Assembly (NCBI RefSeq): GCF_013314535.1
Contig: NZ_JABUAE010000004.1
Coordinates: 1 to 64,000 of the forward strand
Source of the DNA: Bacillus sp. Xin1
GTDB taxonomy: Bacteria; Bacillota; Bacilli; Bacillales; Bacillaceae_G
Direction: 5' to 3'
DNA: 64,000 bases
Numbering within the stretch: the first letter of the stretch is position 1; each line of letters opens with the position of its first letter. Shown piece after piece: positions 45,059 through 53,526 of this stretch. The translations under genes were made by a program, and so were the position numbers. The notes beneath the pieces were generated by a model. That model was not told the origin of the DNA. It was given only the letters and a program-made list of their open reading frames with translations, and did no database searches.

Positions 45059-45661
45059 ATGAAAAAAATTATTTTGCTAGTTTTAATGTCTGTAATGTTT
45101 TTAGTACCTGTCGTTTCTTATGGAGAAACAAATGAAAATATGAATCAGGCTATCCCGAAAGAAGAACAAGCTATACAAAAAATGGGATGGGTAAAAACTG
45201 AAGATACATGGTATTACTTTGATAAAGATGGAAAAGCTCATGAAGGCTGGTTAAGTTATAACGGAAAATGGTATTACTGTATAGATGGAATGATGGTACA
45301 AAACGATTATGTTAGAGTAAATGGAAGCGATTATTACTTAGGTCAAGATGGTATTATGCAAACTGGTTGGATACAGGATGGAGATCGTTGGTTATATGCA
45401 AACCAAGATGGTTCATTTAAAACTGGCTGGTTAAAAGAAAGAAATGAGTGGTATTATATTCATCGTGGATTAATGAGAACTGGCTGGGTAAGAACTGATG
45501 CAGGTTGGTATTATATGAATTCTAATGGCACAATGAAAACAGGTTGGATGCAAGAGAGTGGAAATTGGTATTATTTAAAATCTGACGGTGCAATGGCAAC
45601 AGGCAAACATTTGATTAATGGTACTTGGTATGTATTTAAAGATAATGGCGTTATGCTTTAA
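45059..45661 (+). CDS. Secreted choline-binding-repeat protein
   Basis: 200 aa. Signal peptide MKKIILLVLMSVMFLVPVVS, then a short linker and seven to eight ~20-residue cell-wall/glucan-binding repeats of the form GW-x-x-x-x-x-x-W-Y-Y-x-x-x-x-G-x-M-x-T (for example TGWVRTDAGWYYMNSNGTMK). There is no catalytic domain: the repeats make up the whole mature protein. It probably coats the cell wall or binds choline-like or polysaccharide ligands. It precedes the sortase locus and has a clean promoter region and terminator of its own. Confidence 0.85.
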   Translation: MKKIILLVLMSVMFLVPVVSYGETNENMNQAIPKEEQAIQKMGWVKTEDTWYYFDKDGKAHEGWLSYNGKWYYCIDGMMVQNDYVRVNGSDYYLGQDGIMQTGWIQDGDRWLYANQDGSFKTGWLKERNEWYYIHRGLMRTGWVRTDAGWYYMNSNGTMKTGWMQESGNWYYLKSDGAMATGKHLINGTWYVFKDNGVML

Positions 45662-45670
45662 ACATTTTAG

Positions 45671-45722
45671 ATAAGAGGCTGCCGAAAGTAGTTGAATAGC
45701 TACTTTTAGCAGTCTTTTTTTA
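45671..45722 (+). terminator. Terminator of the choline-binding-repeat gene
   Basis: AAGAGGCTGCCGAAAGTAG pairs imperfectly with CTACTTTTAGCAGTCTTTTT, with a T-run. Confidence 0.75.
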
Positions 45723-45888
45723 TTCTATAAATAGAGAGAAGTGTATAGGGAATTTTGCTTTTCTGAAGGAGATTAAATCTTTAAAAGAAATCCATTTTAT
45801 CTGCATCTCATCTTTACATCGTAGATATATTCTATGAATACATCCGATGCGATGTGATGTGAAAAAAGTATATAAGGAGAGAAATGAA

Positions 45889-46383
45889 ATGAAAAAGAAA
45901 CTTTTACCAATATGTGCGATGGCACTTTTATCAGTGGGGTATGCATCGGTAGCCAGTGCTTCTACTGGCACGATGACGAAAGAAGAAGTGACACAAGTGC
46001 AGCAGGATATGGCAAAAAAAGAAGCAGCAATTCAGGAGCAACAAAAAAGTGATATAGCGAAAAAAGAAGCAGCAATTCAGGAGCAACAAAAAAGTGATAC
46101 GGCAAAAAAAGAAGCAGCAATTCAGGAGCAACAAAAAAGTGATATAGCGAAAAAAGAAGCAGCAATTCAGGAGCAACAAAAAAGTGATATGGCAAAAAAA
46201 GAAGCAGCAATCCAAGCAGAGCAAAAGAATGAAGTAGAGAAAAAAGAAGTAGCAAAGCAAGCTGTAAAAGGTGAGAAACTACCAAATACAGCATCAAATA
46301 GCGTAACAATGATGGCGTTAAGCGCGTGCCTTGTAGCATTAGGATCATTGTTTGGATTTACGCGCCGTAAAATTAAAGCGTAA
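45889..46383 (+). CDS. LPNTA-anchored surface protein (BasI-like)
   Basis: 164 aa. Signal peptide to about ASA (residue 25), then five 15-residue coiled-coil repeats (KKEAAIQEQQKSD, residues 41-115), then sorting signal LPNTA at 131-135, a hydrophobic stretch and the basic end RRKIKA. LPNTA is the motif used by class D sortases, and the sortase gene lies next. In B. anthracis the matching pair is BasI and sortase C, where BasI is linked to diaminopimelic acid in the wall. The start at 45889 is chosen from AAGGAGAG upstream. Confidence 0.88.
   Translation: MKKKLLPICAMALLSVGYASVASASTGTMTKEEVTQVQQDMAKKEAAIQEQQKSDIAKKEAAIQEQQKSDTAKKEAAIQEQQKSDIAKKEAAIQEQQKSDMAKKEAAIQAEQKNEVEKKEVAKQAVKGEKLPNTASNSVTMMALSACLVALGSLFGFTRRKIKA
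46009..46233 (+). repeat. 45-bp tandem repeat within the surface-protein gene
   Basis: Five 45-bp units starting at 46009, 46054, 46099, 46144 and 46189. Units 1-4 are almost identical; the first codon alternates (ATG, ATA, ACG, ATA, ATG) and unit 5 has diverged. In-frame, encoding a 15-residue coiled-coil heptad-like unit. Likely to vary in copy number between strains. Confidence 0.9.
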
Positions 46384-46430
46384 AATGAATTTTTAATTAG
46401 CCTATAAAGAATAGGATCATTTCATATATT

Positions 46431-46459
46431 AAAAATGGTAGGTTAACCCTACCATTTTT
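46431..46459 (+). terminator. Terminator between surface protein and sortase genes
   Basis: AAAAATGGTAGG / TTAAC / CCTACCATTTTT with a T-run, 10 bp before the sortase ribosome site. Transcription into the sortase gene probably needs readthrough. Confidence 0.85.
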
Positions 46460-46477
46460 TGCATGGAGGGATGAAAA

Positions 46478-47098
46478 GTGAAACTTGTAAATCGGATTGG
46501 ACTCGCTTTCATGATAATTGGTATTCTTATGGGAGCTTATTATACTTTTGAATGGTATAAAGGAAAAAGTTCAGCGCAAGATTTAACAATAGAGGAGATA
46601 AAGAGCTTTGAAAAGGCACAACAAAAGGAGAGTATTACTGAAATACCTGTGAATTCGCAAATGTCTTCTTCTCAAATGCAGTATAAAGAAGGAGAGAAAG
46701 TAGCTACATTAAATATCCCGAAAATCAAGAAGAAATTTTCCGTACATTGGGGAACTGATGAAAATACGTTAAAAAAAGGCGTTGGTATGTTTGTTAGTGA
46801 TATTACTACAGTTCCGTCTGAACGAGGCCATACAGTGCTGAGCGGACATCGTGATACTGTATTTATAGAATTAGGAGAGTTAAAAGAAAAAGATAGCCTC
46901 GTTGTAGAATATGATAAAAAGATCTACACTTATGAAATTCGAAAAATGTGGATTACGCATGCAGATGATCGAACTGTCATTGTAAAAAAAGAAGAACCGA
47001 CATTAACGCTCACGACTTGTTATCCATTTGATTATATAGGTGATGCACCAGATCGATATATTATTGAAGCGAAGTTAATTGCGACTTATTCAAAATGA
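46478..47098 (+). CDS. Class D sortase
   Basis: 206 aa transpeptidase with one N-terminal membrane anchor (IGLAFMIIGILMGAYY). Catalytic residues are visible: His124 in VLSGHRDTVF, Cys181 in LTTCYPF and Arg193 in APDRYII. It cleaves an LPxTA-type signal between Thr and Ala and joins the protein to the wall. It matches B. anthracis sortase C (class D) in size and neighbours. The start is GTG at 46478 with GGAGGG upstream. Its substrate lies just before it. Confidence 0.92.
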   Translation: MKLVNRIGLAFMIIGILMGAYYTFEWYKGKSSAQDLTIEEIKSFEKAQQKESITEIPVNSQMSSSQMQYKEGEKVATLNIPKIKKKFSVHWGTDENTLKKGVGMFVSDITTVPSERGHTVLSGHRDTVFIELGELKEKDSLVVEYDKKIYTYEIRKMWITHADDRTVIVKKEEPTLTLTTCYPFDYIGDAPDRYIIEAKLIATYSK

Positions 47099-47141
47099 AA
47101 TGACAGCCTTAGCTATTTTAGAATAAGAGGGGGAAATGAAT

Positions 47142-47831
47142 ATGCCACAAACCATTTTAATTGTTGAAGATGAAGACATTCTACGTGAAATCTTGAAAGA
47201 TTATTTTTTAAGTGAACAATATAAAGTGCTTGAGGCAAGGGATGGGAAAGAAGCCTTATCCTTGTTTGAAGAAGATGAGGTTCATTTAGTTATCCTTGAT
47301 ATTATGTTACCAGAATTAGATGGCTGGTCTGTGTGCAGGAGAATTCGTAAAACGTCACAAGTTCCGATTATTATGCTAACAGCGCGTGTAGATGAGGATG
47401 ATACATTACTTGGATTTGAGCTAGGGGCAGATGATTATGTAACAAAACCATATAGTCCGCCTATTTTATTGGCGAGAGCAAAACGATTACTAGAGAGCAG
47501 AGAAGTTATCAGTAAACCCTCGAGTAATAACGATGATACATTATCTATCCATGGAATTTGTGTTCACTTTCCCTCACGTGCTGTTACTGTAGAAGGAATA
47601 GACATTAATTTAACGCATACAGAGTTTGAGATATTGACCTATTTCATGCAAAATCAAGGAATTGTTTTGACAAGAGAGCAATTGATCTCAAGAATTTGGG
47701 GCTATGAATTTGCTGGTGATGACCGGACAGTGAATAGTCATATCCGTAATTTACGAAATAAATTGGGAGATAAAGCAAAGCACATTACGACTGTTGTTCG
47801 GATGGGTTATAAATTTGAGGGGAATGTATGA
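47142..47831 (+). CDS. OmpR-family response regulator
   Basis: 229 aa. Receiver with ILIVEDEDILR, phosphoacceptor LVILDIMLPELDG and DDYVTKPYSP; DNA-binding part with LTHTEFEILTYFM, LTREQLISRIWGYEFAG and DRTVNSHIRNLRNKLG. The ATG at 47142 is preferred as it is 8 nt from GAGGGGG; another ATG two codons earlier is too close. It overlaps the kinase gene by 4 bp. Its position after the sortase suggests that it controls the surface-protein locus. Confidence 0.9.
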   Translation: MPQTILIVEDEDILREILKDYFLSEQYKVLEARDGKEALSLFEEDEVHLVILDIMLPELDGWSVCRRIRKTSQVPIIMLTARVDEDDTLLGFELGADDYVTKPYSPPILLARAKRLLESREVISKPSSNNDDTLSIHGICVHFPSRAVTVEGIDINLTHTEFEILTYFMQNQGIVLTREQLISRIWGYEFAGDDRTVNSHIRNLRNKLGDKAKHITTVVRMGYKFEGNV

Positions 47832-49630
47832 GAAAAGGGATTGTACTCAAATTATTTATTCTTACAACAGCACTATGCATGTTAATTTTAGCAACCATTT
47901 TTATTGGACAAACGATATTTTTTAAACAATATTATGCAAACAGAAAAGTTAGTGATATTAAAACAAATATAAGCTCCTTTGAGAGAGAGTATTTGAATAG
48001 TGGTGGTAACACAGAAACAATTCAGAAACTGGAACAAGATTTTTATAGAGAAAATAATACATGGATTACAGCATTAGATAGCGATGGGAATTTAAAACAT
48101 GCAACCGATTTTTATTTAGAAGTAAAGCTGGATCGGCTGTGGCAGAAGGAACTTGGAAAAACAAACCTTACAATCCCTCTCTATTATCTTATGGGAATAG
48201 AAGAGGTTGAAAATGAAAAAATGCCGAATTTTTCAGGATTGCAAATTTCGGTTTATGGAATAGATAGAGATTCTACATTTGTTCCTGCTGTATTAAATTT
48301 AAGTAAGGGTAGTATAAGTTGGTCCAACAAGCCATTAGATAAGAAAATAAATGAAATAGTTCTTAAGGTGAAAGAGGAAAAGAAAAGTGCGGCTCAAGTT
48401 CCTAGTACTGGTTTTGGGGGAACTGTTACAAAAGTGCAACTACCTGATAGTAAAGGGATAGTGAATCCACTTTATAAAAACACTTTGTTCTTGGAGAGTA
48501 TAAAAGAATTTCAAGCAGACTTACTGTTAAATGAAAATAAAGATAACAATGATGCCTTAAGAATAAATGACTATGAAAAAAATGATATAAAATATAAATT
48601 ATTAATCAAACCAATAAAAGAAAAGGATGGCTCTTTAACATATATATTCGCCATGGCGTCCTTACAGCCTGTGGATGAAGCAGTACAAATGGTAAAGGAT
48701 TATTATGTATATATTATTGCATTTGTACTAGTCCTCACCTTGATGGCATCTTTTTATTACTCAAAACAAATTGCAAAACCGCTATTAAGAATAAATGACA
48801 CAACCAAGAAAATTGCAAATCTAGATTTCACAGAAAGAATTCCAATTGCTTCAAAAGATGAGATTGGAGATTTATCTCAAAATATTAATAGGTTATCTAA
48901 TACATTGCACACACATATTGAACAATTAGAACAAGATATTGAAAAAGAAAGAAAGTTAGAAAATACGAGAAAAGAATTTATTTCGGGTGTCTCACATGAA
49001 TTGAAAACACCGCTAAGTATTATGAAAAGCTGTATTTCGATCCTAAAAGATGGGGTAGCTGAACATAAGAAAGAGTATTACTTTCAGGCAATGGAAAAAG
49101 AAGTGGATAAGATGGACATGCTAATTTTGGACATGCTAGAGTTAGCTAAATTCGAATCTGGTACGTATAAAATGCAGATGGATACTTTTCATATTGATGA
49201 GGTCATTGAGCATATATGTGGACAGCTATCATTAGAAATAGAGAAGAAACAACTGCATGTTTACAAACACATATCTCCAGCTCAAGTTGTCGCAAATCAA
49301 CATCGTATTGAACAAGTAATTGTCAATTTCATTACGAATGCAATCCGTTATACACCTGAAAAAGAAGATATTATTATTTCTACAATAGATGAGACAAATC
49401 GAATGAAAATTTGTATAGAAAATAAAGGCGCTCATATTGAAGAAGAACAATTAGATAAAATTTGGGACCGTTTTTACCGGATAGATACAGCTCGTCAACG
49501 TTCAAACGGTGGAACGGGACTCGGACTTTCGATTTCTAAAAATATTTTAGAACTTCATGAAGTAGAGTATGGGGTAACGAATACAGCCGATGGTGTGTTA
49601 TTTTACTTCTATTTACCGAAAAAAGTGTAG
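47828..49630 (+). CDS. Sensor histidine kinase with large extracellular domain
   Basis: 600 aa. Helix 1 (LFILTTALCMLILATIFIG), a ~265-residue extracellular domain, helix 2 (YVYIIAFVLVLTLMASFYY, ~295), HAMP domain (IAKPLLRINDTTKKIANLDF) and H-box FISGVSHELKTPLSIMKSCI. The ATPase has NFITNAIRYTPE, ENKGAHIEEE, RFYRIDTAR and GGTGLGLSI; a Lys-Gly-Ala stands in the usual D-x-G-x-G position, a slight deviation. Together with the regulator before it, it probably senses an envelope or external cue governing the sortase locus. Confidence 0.9.
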   Translation: MRKGIVLKLFILTTALCMLILATIFIGQTIFFKQYYANRKVSDIKTNISSFEREYLNSGGNTETIQKLEQDFYRENNTWITALDSDGNLKHATDFYLEVKLDRLWQKELGKTNLTIPLYYLMGIEEVENEKMPNFSGLQISVYGIDRDSTFVPAVLNLSKGSISWSNKPLDKKINEIVLKVKEEKKSAAQVPSTGFGGTVTKVQLPDSKGIVNPLYKNTLFLESIKEFQADLLLNENKDNNDALRINDYEKNDIKYKLLIKPIKEKDGSLTYIFAMASLQPVDEAVQMVKDYYVYIIAFVLVLTLMASFYYSKQIAKPLLRINDTTKKIANLDFTERIPIASKDEIGDLSQNINRLSNTLHTHIEQLEQDIEKERKLENTRKEFISGVSHELKTPLSIMKSCISILKDGVAEHKKEYYFQAMEKEVDKMDMLILDMLELAKFESGTYKMQMDTFHIDEVIEHICGQLSLEIEKKQLHVYKHISPAQVVANQHRIEQVIVNFITNAIRYTPEKEDIIISTIDETNRMKICIENKGAHIEEEQLDKIWDRFYRIDTARQRSNGGTGLGLSISKNILELHEVEYGVTNTADGVLFYFYLPKKV

Positions 49631-49652
49631 GAAAGAAATTCTACGCTTTTTT
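49619..49652 (+). terminator. Terminator of the sortase two-component operon
   Basis: AAAAAGTGTAG and CTACGCTTTTTT (one G-T pair) around the kinase stop codon, with a T-run. Confidence 0.75.
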
Positions 49653-49742
49653 AATTTATTTTGATAATATCTTTATTTTATCTTTATATTTAACATTTAT
49701 AATTTTGGTAGAGGATAAAGTTGTTTAAGGAGTAGATTATCC

Positions 49743-49823
49743 ATGAAGAGCAATTTACTAAGTGTAATGGTATTTATATTTTTATGTGCATTTATTGTTT
49801 TTATTATTGATATAACACATTGA
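49743..49823 (+). CDS. Tiny membrane peptide (26 aa)
   Basis: 26 aa, MKSNLLSVMVFIFLCAFIVF followed by IIDITH: a single hydrophobic helix. AAGGAG is about 11 nt before the ATG, and TTTATAATTTTGGTAGAGG upstream resembles the promoter end of the 45059 gene (TATAATTTGG..GTAGAGG). Followed by an A-rich stretch. Small size keeps confidence low. It may be co-regulated with the surface locus. Confidence 0.5.
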   Translation: MKSNLLSVMVFIFLCAFIVFIIDITH

Positions 49824-49852
49824 GAGTTGTTTATAAAAAGAAGAGCACCTAT

Positions 49853-50455
49853 TTAGGCACTCTTCTTTTTTGTGTTTCTATTATATACATCTGCGCTTTT
49901 GAATAAGCGCGGAGCTGTTGTGTATAAAAGCAGTAGTAATACTGTACATAATGCGAAGGATGCAAGCAGTGTACTACCGTTTACAATCAATGAATATAGG
50001 AAAACAGATTGCCCCTTTGGTGCATATTGTCCCCAGAAAACAATACCAGCGATAAAGTGCCAGAAGTAACGTGCTAAGCTACCAATGAATGTAGCACCAA
50101 TAATATAGGCCATTGTTTTCTTACCTTGATTATTTGCCATTGCTTGTTGGATAGGTTGATAAAATAAGCCGGCGAAACCAATGAAGGCAAAAGCAACAAA
50201 ATATTCAATCAGTGTCTGAATTGGTGTAACGATAACAGCATCCCCAACGACAATTTGTAATAGTCCCCAAATCAAGCCGCCTAAGAAAGCTGTTTTAAAT
50301 CCCCAGCGGTAAGCGATAATAAAAATAGGAATCATAGCAAATGAAACAGAACCGCCTGTTGGAAGTTTAATGGATAGTGGTAAAATATCGATGATCAAGG
50401 CAAAGGCTGCAAGGATTGCAGATTCAATCATCGCTTGTAAATTGGTGTTACGCAT
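49853..50455 (-). CDS. thiT: Thiamine transporter ThiT (ECF S component)
   Basis: 200 aa S-component of an energy-coupling factor importer. It has six helices; the characteristic GGSVSFAMIPIFIIAYRWG and FKTAFLGGLIWGLLQI stretches, the RYFWHFIAGIVFWGQYAP block with conserved Trp and His that contact thiamine, and a family-typical end. The start at 50455 is used; the frame runs 37 codons further into the leader without a ribosome site. A TPP riboswitch precedes it, confirming its role. Confidence 0.93.
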   Translation of the reverse strand: MRNTNLQAMIESAILAAFALIIDILPLSIKLPTGGSVSFAMIPIFIIAYRWGFKTAFLGGLIWGLLQIVVGDAVIVTPIQTLIEYFVAFAFIGFAGLFYQPIQQAMANNQGKKTMAYIIGATFIGSLARYFWHFIAGIVFWGQYAPKGQSVFLYSLIVNGSTLLASFALCTVLLLLLYTTAPRLFKSADVYNRNTKKKSA

Positions 50456-50561
50456 ATTATCATTCCCCCTAAATCTAAGTTGCACAAAAAAAGAATAATG
50501 TATCATAGGGAGATATGAAATACGTAAATAGAATATGATGAGGTAGATGTATTTCGACGTT

Positions 50562-50650
50562 TGCACAATTCCTACGTTAGCATTAACTAACAGGTTCTAA
50601 GGGTCGGAATATTATATTCCCTCTCAGCAACGAGGCTCCCCCTGTGATAA
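50562..50650 (-). ncRNA. TPP riboswitch (THI element)
   Basis: On the minus strand the order is CAGGGGGAGCC, GCTGAGAGGG, CGACCCTTAGAACCTGTTAG, TTAATGCTAACGTAGGAAT. These are the conserved P2/P3 and P4/P5 blocks of the thiamine pyrophosphate riboswitch. About 107 nt separate it from the thiT start. No clear terminator is seen between, so control may be at translation. Confidence 0.93.
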
Positions 50651-50728
50651 CGAGATTCTTTGATTGTTAGATTCATTGTAATTGAAATGGATGAGAATGG
50701 CAAATGGTGTTTAGATAATCGTAAATTA

Positions 50729-50892
50729 AAGACTTTTCTTGTTAGAGGGAAGAGAGAATCCAGCTATGGATAGAAGCGGTCAGGGCCTTTTTGGATCCCA
50801 TACCGCATGAGGACAGAAATAGGGAATGAGAGGAAGTTTATTTTTATTTTCATAGCCGTAATATGTATGTAGGGAAATGGAAATAGCAGAAG
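50729..50892 (+). repeat. bcr1-like dispersed repeat, copy E
   Basis: Has GAGAGAATCCAGCTATG, GATAGAAGCGGTCAGGG, TTTTTGGATCCCATACCGC, ACAGAAATAGGGAATGAGAG and TTTTCATAGCCGTAATATG. Similar in subtype to copy F (GGATCCC, CCG). Confidence 0.72.
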
Positions 50893-50899
50893 AGGCTCC

Positions 50900-50960
50900 C
50901 TTTTCTTTTTTGATGAAAGAGAGAGTCTAGCCATTAGCGAGCGGTGAGAGTTATGGTGCA
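50900..50960 (+). repeat. Partial bcr1-like repeat in tandem with copy E
   Basis: TCTTTTTTGATGAAAGAGAG then AGTCTAGCCATTAGCGAGCG and GTGAGAGTT correspond to the left end of the element. Truncated after ~60 bp. Confidence 0.5.
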
Positions 50961-51053
50961 AAAAAGTTATTCCTATGTAATTGTCCCAAAATGTTAATAA
51001 ATATGAAGGAAAAGGCTATAGTACTTGATTGGTAGGGATGGTATAATTCGTAT

Positions 51054-51072
51054 GAAAATAATTATCATTCTC
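51054..51072 (+). promoter_or_regulatory. Fur box upstream of feoA
   Basis: GAAAATAATTATCATTCTC matches the 19-bp Fur consensus GATAATGATTATCATTATC at 16 positions. It lies 18 bp before the feoA start codon, next to a TATAAT-like box (GTATAAT at about 51040). Confidence 0.85.
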
Positions 51073-51089
51073 TTTTGAGGAGGGGGATT

Positions 51090-51317
51090 ATGAGTCTAGT
51101 TGACATCAAAATAGGTGAAGAGGCACTAGTGAAAAATATACAGGCGTTAGATAAGTTGTTAAAGCGGAGATTAGCTGCTTTTGGTCTTTCTGAAGGAAGT
51201 GAACTTCGTGTAAAACAAAAAGCGATGTTCAAGGGACCATGTACACTAGAATGCCGCGGGCAATTAATTAGTATTCGTCATTGTGACGCGAAAATGATAA
51301 AGGTGGAATTAGCGTGA
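51090..51317 (+). CDS. feoA: Ferrous iron transport protein A
   Basis: 75 aa SH3-like FeoA protein: IKIGEEALVKNIQALDK, LKRRLAAFGLSEGSELRVKQ and the ending LISIRHCDAKMIKVELA. It assists FeoB in iron(II) import. The start at 51090 follows GAGGAGGGGG. It overlaps feoB by 4 bp. A Fur box upstream indicates iron repression. Confidence 0.92.
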   Translation: MSLVDIKIGEEALVKNIQALDKLLKRRLAAFGLSEGSELRVKQKAMFKGPCTLECRGQLISIRHCDAKMIKVELA

Positions 51318-53302
51318 ATAAGGTTGCATTGCTAGGGAATCCGAACACAGGAAAAACATCATTATTTAATGCGTTAACTGGTTCCTATGAATACGTGGGA
51401 AACTGGAGCGGGGTAACGGTAGAAAAAAAGATTGGTAAGTTAAAGAATAAGCAAGGGACATTAATTGATTTACCAGGTGTATATGATTTAAATCCTGTCT
51501 CGCGTGATGAAGGTGTTGTTACAAACTTTCTATTAAAAGAAGAATTTCAACATATGCTGAATATTATTGACTCTTCGCAATTTGAGCGCAATATGCATTT
51601 AACATTGCAACTACTGGAATTTGGTAAACCAGTTTCAATTGGGTTAAATATGATCGATGTTGCAAAGCAGCGCGGGATTGTTATTGATGTAAAAAGATTA
51701 TCAGAAATATTAGGAGTAACGGTTGTTCCTGTTGTTGCGAGAAGCGGGAAAGGCTGTGAAGAGTTACTTGCTGCCCTTCATGAGAGTGAGAAGAAGACGA
51801 AAAAGCCTTTCATTCTTTCATATGGTAAACAAGTAGATGCAGGAATTGCAGAGCTTATGGATCTTTTAAACAAGGAAAATTATGAACATCCAAGATGGCT
51901 TGCACTTCAGTTTTTAAGCAATAATGAAGTTGTGGAACAAGAAGTGAGTAGATTACCGATTTATAAGGAACTTGTGGCAATTCGCTCTAATCTGGAAGCA
52001 GAACTTGATGGTACATTAGAGCAGCATATTTATAATACACGTGCAGCGTATATTGAAAAGTTAAAAACAAATGTCATTCAGCATGAAAAAGAAGGAAAGA
52101 TTCCTTTTTCGGAAAGAGTTGACCAGTTAATTACACATAAAGTTTTGGGACTTCCAATCTTTTTAGCAGTTATGTTTTTTATTTTTCAGATTACGTTTAC
52201 GTGGATTGGGACGCCTTTGTCGGATATGCTGGATGAATTTCTTGGTGGGCAGTTTACGGATTGGGTGACAGCGGGCCTTACAAGTATTGGCGCATCTGAG
52301 TTTATTCAAGCGCTTGTTACAGAAGGAATTATTGCCGGTGTTGGTGCTGTTTTAGTGTTTGTTCCACAAATCTTTGCACTCTTTTTCTTTATTTCGTTAT
52401 TAGAAGACTCCGGTTATATGGCACGGATTGCGGTTGTGATGGACCGGATAATGGAGTTCTTTGGTTTAAACGGAAAAGCATTTATTCCAATGATTATCGG
52501 TTTTGGTTGTAACGTACCGGGCATTATGGCAGCAAGAACAATTGAACAAGAGAAAGAAAGGCTGCTTACTGTTTTAGTAACACCATTTATGTCTTGCTCA
52601 GCACGTTTGCCTGTATACGCACTATTTGCGGGAGTCTTTTTCCCGAATAGCCAAGCGAGTGTTGTGTTCTCGTTATACATTGCAGGGATTGTACTTGCGC
52701 TATTAGTTACAAAGGTAATGTCTATGACTGTTTTAAAAGAAGAAAAGTCTATTTTTGTGATTGAGCTTCCGCCTTATCGTATGCCACAAGCAAAAACATT
52801 GTGGCTGAGTACGTGGGAAAAAGGAAAAGGTTTCGTACGTAAAGCTGGTACATTTATTTTTGGTGGATCTGTTGTCATTTGGTTACTCAACTATGCTGGT
52901 CCATCTGGATTTGGCGTAGATATGGGAGATAGTTTCTTAGCGATGATTGGTGGGTTCGTGGCACCAATTTTAGCACCGCTCGGTTTTGGAACATGGCAAG
53001 CTGCAGCATCACTTTTAACAGGATTTTTAGCAAAAGAAGTTGTTGTTTCTACAATGGCCATTATTTATGCGGTGAAAGAAGATGTATTAGGAAACGTAAT
53101 GGGAGCGCACTATACTGCGTTATCAGCATATGCGTTCATGTTTTTCATTTTATTATATGTTCCATGTTTAGCGACAGTAGCTGTGATTCGTCGTGAAACT
53201 GGATCTGTAAAATGGACGATTTTCTCTGTTGTGTATCCACTTATCATTGCCTATGTATTAACGCTCATTATATACCAAGTCGGATCCATGCTTGGATTCT
53301 AG
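51314..53302 (+). CDS. feoB: Ferrous iron transport protein B
   Basis: 662 aa. The N-terminal G domain has GNPNTGKTS (G1), the T in SGVTVEKK (G2), DLPG (G3) and NMIDVAKQRG (G4). The membrane half carries the two Gate motifs, including GCNVPGIMAARTI and TPFMSCSARLPVYALFAGVF with the conserved Cys residues. It imports Fe(II) across the membrane. Size is normal. It is followed by the small Cys-rich FeoB-associated protein. Confidence 0.96.
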   Translation: MNKVALLGNPNTGKTSLFNALTGSYEYVGNWSGVTVEKKIGKLKNKQGTLIDLPGVYDLNPVSRDEGVVTNFLLKEEFQHMLNIIDSSQFERNMHLTLQLLEFGKPVSIGLNMIDVAKQRGIVIDVKRLSEILGVTVVPVVARSGKGCEELLAALHESEKKTKKPFILSYGKQVDAGIAELMDLLNKENYEHPRWLALQFLSNNEVVEQEVSRLPIYKELVAIRSNLEAELDGTLEQHIYNTRAAYIEKLKTNVIQHEKEGKIPFSERVDQLITHKVLGLPIFLAVMFFIFQITFTWIGTPLSDMLDEFLGGQFTDWVTAGLTSIGASEFIQALVTEGIIAGVGAVLVFVPQIFALFFFISLLEDSGYMARIAVVMDRIMEFFGLNGKAFIPMIIGFGCNVPGIMAARTIEQEKERLLTVLVTPFMSCSARLPVYALFAGVFFPNSQASVVFSLYIAGIVLALLVTKVMSMTVLKEEKSIFVIELPPYRMPQAKTLWLSTWEKGKGFVRKAGTFIFGGSVVIWLLNYAGPSGFGVDMGDSFLAMIGGFVAPILAPLGFGTWQAAASLLTGFLAKEVVVSTMAIIYAVKEDVLGNVMGAHYTALSAYAFMFFILLYVPCLATVAVIRRETGSVKWTIFSVVYPLIIAYVLTLIIYQVGSMLGF

Positions 53303-53318
53303 AAGGAGATGTATCATA

Positions 53319-53486
53319 ATGATGGTCAATATTGTTATTGGAGCTGTCATTTTTGGCTATGCAGGGTATACATTATTCAATTTTGTAAAGAGAAGTAGAA
53401 AAGGGAAATGTGCAGCATGTTCCTTGAATAAATCATGTCAGTCAAAGAGTTGTAGTCCCGATATGGAGCAGGTCGTGAATAAATAG
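53319..53486 (+). CDS. FeoB-associated Cys-rich membrane protein
   Basis: 55 aa. One helix (IVIGAVIFGYAGYTLFNFV), then a Cys-rich tail KGKCAACSLNKSCQSKSC. Proteins of this kind follow feoB in Firmicutes and may help iron delivery or FeoB assembly. The start at 53319 has AAGGAG upstream; the ATG directly after it is also possible. Confidence 0.85.
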   Translation: MMVNIVIGAVIFGYAGYTLFNFVKRSRKGKCAACSLNKSCQSKSCSPDMEQVVNK

Positions 53487-53487
53487 A

Positions 53488-53522
53488 AAAAAGCTTTGCG
53501 AATTTCGCAAAGCTTTTTTCTA
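53488..53522. terminator. Bidirectional terminator after feo operon
   Basis: AAAAAAGCTTTGCGAA and TTCGCAAAGCTTTTTT, 16-bp arms, T-runs on both strands, between convergent genes. Confidence 0.93.
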
Positions 53523-53526
53523 TTTA

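Noticed and set aside
46009-46233. Regular 45-bp repeats as a CRISPR array
   Set aside because: Repeats are contiguous, in-frame and without unique spacers.
45931-46348. Two long minus-strand frames rich in Leu/Phe/Cys opposite the surface-protein gene
   Set aside because: They are mirror images of the 45-bp repeats and have no start signals; the + strand frame has a signal peptide and sorting signal.
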